DNA of 6,877 bases, taken from positions 1-6,877 of the forward strand of contig DFBC01000064.1 in NCBI GenBank assembly GCA_002367235.1, given 5' to 3'. Positions 6,208 through 6,877 of the stretch are shown piece after piece. Source of the DNA: Cellvibrionales bacterium UBA3090 (GTDB lineage Bacteria; Pseudomonadota; Gammaproteobacteria; Pseudomonadales; Porticoccaceae). The first letter of the stretch is position 1; each line of letters opens with the position of its first letter. The translations under genes and the position numbers were made by a program. Under the pieces are notes generated by a model. That model was not told where the DNA came from. It did not search any database and worked only from the letters and a program-made list of their open reading frames with translations.

Positions 6208-6226
6208 CGGATACACAAAATATCCG
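6208..6226 (-). promoter_or_regulatory. Stem-loop in the cold-shock gene leader
   Basis: On the transcribed strand CGGATA, the loop TTTTGTG and TATCCG form a perfect 6-bp stem, followed by GTGTTTTTATAAAA. It lies about 53 nt upstream of the cold-shock ATG. Long leaders with temperature-sensitive structure are known for cspA of E. coli, so this hairpin could take part in similar control or act as a weak attenuator. I did not find the E. coli cold-box sequence. The hairpin is visible; the role is inferred. Confidence 0.35.
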
Positions 6227-6294
6227 CTTCCAGAACTTTAACAGCGGGCCGCTTTATCACGCAAGAAAAAAAACACGATTATTTATGAGGAAGC

Positions 6295-6329
6295 CTATGA
6301 TTTCATAGAAGTTATCAATATCAATTCAA
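6295..6329 (-). promoter_or_regulatory. Candidate promoter of the cold-shock gene with overlapping inverted repeat
   Basis: The 320-bp gap between secF and the cold-shock gene (6156–6475) holds no convincing gene. Its best promoter-like pair on the minus strand is TTGAAT (6324–6329) and TATGAA (6302–6307), spaced 16 bp, each four of six to consensus. It would give a leader of about 140 nt, similar to the long leader of E. coli cspA. The -10 lies inside a perfect inverted repeat, CTATGA–AA–TCATAG (6295–6308), which could be an operator. A second weaker pair, TTGCGT with TAAAGT about 18 bp later (near 6237–6266), is also possible, so the start site is uncertain. Confidence 0.3.
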
Positions 6330-6433
6330 ACAACGCCATACAACAGTACCGCAGGCAATTACAGCCCTTAAGTGAAAGTACACACCAAAAAAACCAAGTC
6401 TTGAAAGTGAACACATAAAACGACAGGCATAAA

Positions 6434-6458
6434 AAAACGCCGCAGAAGGCAGCGTTTT
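6434..6458 (-). terminator. Intrinsic terminator downstream of secF
   Basis: On the minus strand AAAACGCTGC, the loop CTTCT and GCGGCGTTTT form a 10-bp stem with one T·G pair, followed directly by a continued T-run (seven Ts in all). It lies about 18 bp after the secF stop, so it most likely ends the sec transcript and insulates the cold-shock gene downstream. Confidence 0.9.
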
Positions 6459-6475
6459 ATAGTGCTCAGGGCCAA

Positions 6476-6877
6476 TCAAGGCAACCCGTCAAACTCTGCG
6501 CCTTCTTTTTCTGGCGGCAATAAATCTTCACGAGTCATCCCCAATGCAAGCAGGATGTTTGCCGCAACATAAATAGAGGAGTAAGTACCAATCACCACCC
6601 CCACTATCAGAGCAACGGCAAAGTTGTGAATCAATTCACCACCAAAGAAATAGAGCGCAGACAGCACCAACAATGTGGTTAATGAGGTGATTAACGTTCG
6701 GCCCAATGTTTGAGTTAAAGACTCATTGATGACAGAAAAGGCATCCGATTTTCTCAACAGACGAAAGTTTTCACGAATTCGGTCTGAGACAACAATAGTA
6801 TCGTTCAGGGAATAACCGACCACCGCCAGCACTGCAGCCAAAACTGTAAGATCAAATTCCAAGCCGGTTATTGAGAA
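6476..6877 (-). CDS. secF: Protein translocase subunit SecF, C-terminal 133 residues (5' part outside the window)
   Basis: This is the 3' end of secF; the frame is open through base 6877, so no start is visible and the TTG at 6862 is an internal Leu codon. SecF is an inner-membrane protein that works with SecD and the SecYEG channel to drive late steps of protein export using the proton gradient. The RND-type signature GYSLNDTIVVSDRIRENF lies at visible residues 21–38, after a hydrophobic segment (about 6–25). Two more membrane segments follow, around 60–78 (TLITSLTTLLVLSALYFFGG) and 85–112 (rich in Val/Ile/Gly, with GTYSSIYVA). The tail REDLLPPEKEGAEFDGLP resembles the acidic, Pro-ending tail of E. 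coli SecF. The usual order yajC–secD–secF implies secD lies just to the right. A terminator follows directly, making secF the last gene of its operon. Confidence 0.97.
   Translation of the reverse strand, partial: FSITGLEFDLTVLAAVLAVVGYSLNDTIVVSDRIRENFRLLRKSDAFSVINESLTQTLGRTLITSLTTLLVLSALYFFGGELIHNFAVALIVGVVIGTYSSIYVAANILLALGMTREDLLPPEKEGAEFDGLP

Noticed and set aside
6156..6260. A 35-residue N-terminal extension of the cold-shock protein (ATG at 6260)
   Set aside because: The extension has no cold-shock character, and the inner ATG at 6155 has a good ribosome site and gives the canonical 70-residue protein.
6293..6308. Minimal ATG-NNN-TCA-TAG frames on both strands at the inverted repeat
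   Set aside because: They are three-codon by-products of the CTATGA/TCATAG palindrome.
6321..6431. Short frames (14–31 codons) on the minus strand between secF and the cold-shock gene
   Set aside because: None has a Shine-Dalgarno, and none resembles a known peptide; the composition fits non-coding AT-rich DNA.

Overview
The window looks like ordinary chromosome from a gammaproteobacterium. The encoded AspRS, ProRS, YebC, SecF and cold-shock protein all resemble Escherichia/Pseudomonas homologues as I remember them. The aspS–yebC, HIT and proS grouping also recalls Pseudomonas-type genomes. I suspect a marine relative (Cellvibrionales/Pseudomonadales-like), but this is a guess from protein resemblance, not a search. 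I see no insertion sequence, phage gene, CRISPR array, tRNA or rRNA.

Layout. The left half (1–3393) reads on the minus strand, in transcription order: HIT-family hydrolase, aspS (aspartyl-tRNA synthetase), yebC (translation factor/regulator) and the 5' part of a small conserved protein. aspS has its own promoter with a perfect TATAAT, followed by a leader of about 100 nt that can fold into two stem-loops. A 113-bp divergent spacer separates the HIT gene from proS (prolyl-tRNA synthetase, plus strand). The best promoter candidates for the two directions share the same -10 bases. proS overlaps by ATGA with a small secreted lytic transglycosylase gene. A bidirectional terminator then separates this pair from a convergent cold-shock protein gene on the minus strand. 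About 320 bp of AT-rich leader/promoter DNA follows, then a terminator and the 3' end of secF (minus), whose upstream part lies outside the window.

How the genes fit together. The core is translation: two aminoacyl-tRNA synthetases, YebC (a family linked to relief of ribosome stalling and to transcriptional control) and a cold-shock RNA chaperone. Beside these lie envelope functions (SecF export subunit, murein transglycosylase). Residues at two positions of AspRS match the non-discriminating type that also charges tRNA-Asn. If so, the cell should use the GatCAB transamidation route to make Asn-tRNA.

I find no evidence of a novel multi-gene system. The items most worth a second look are the structured aspS leader, the predicted relaxed specificity of AspRS, the proS–transglycosylase coupling and the long leader of the cold-shock gene.
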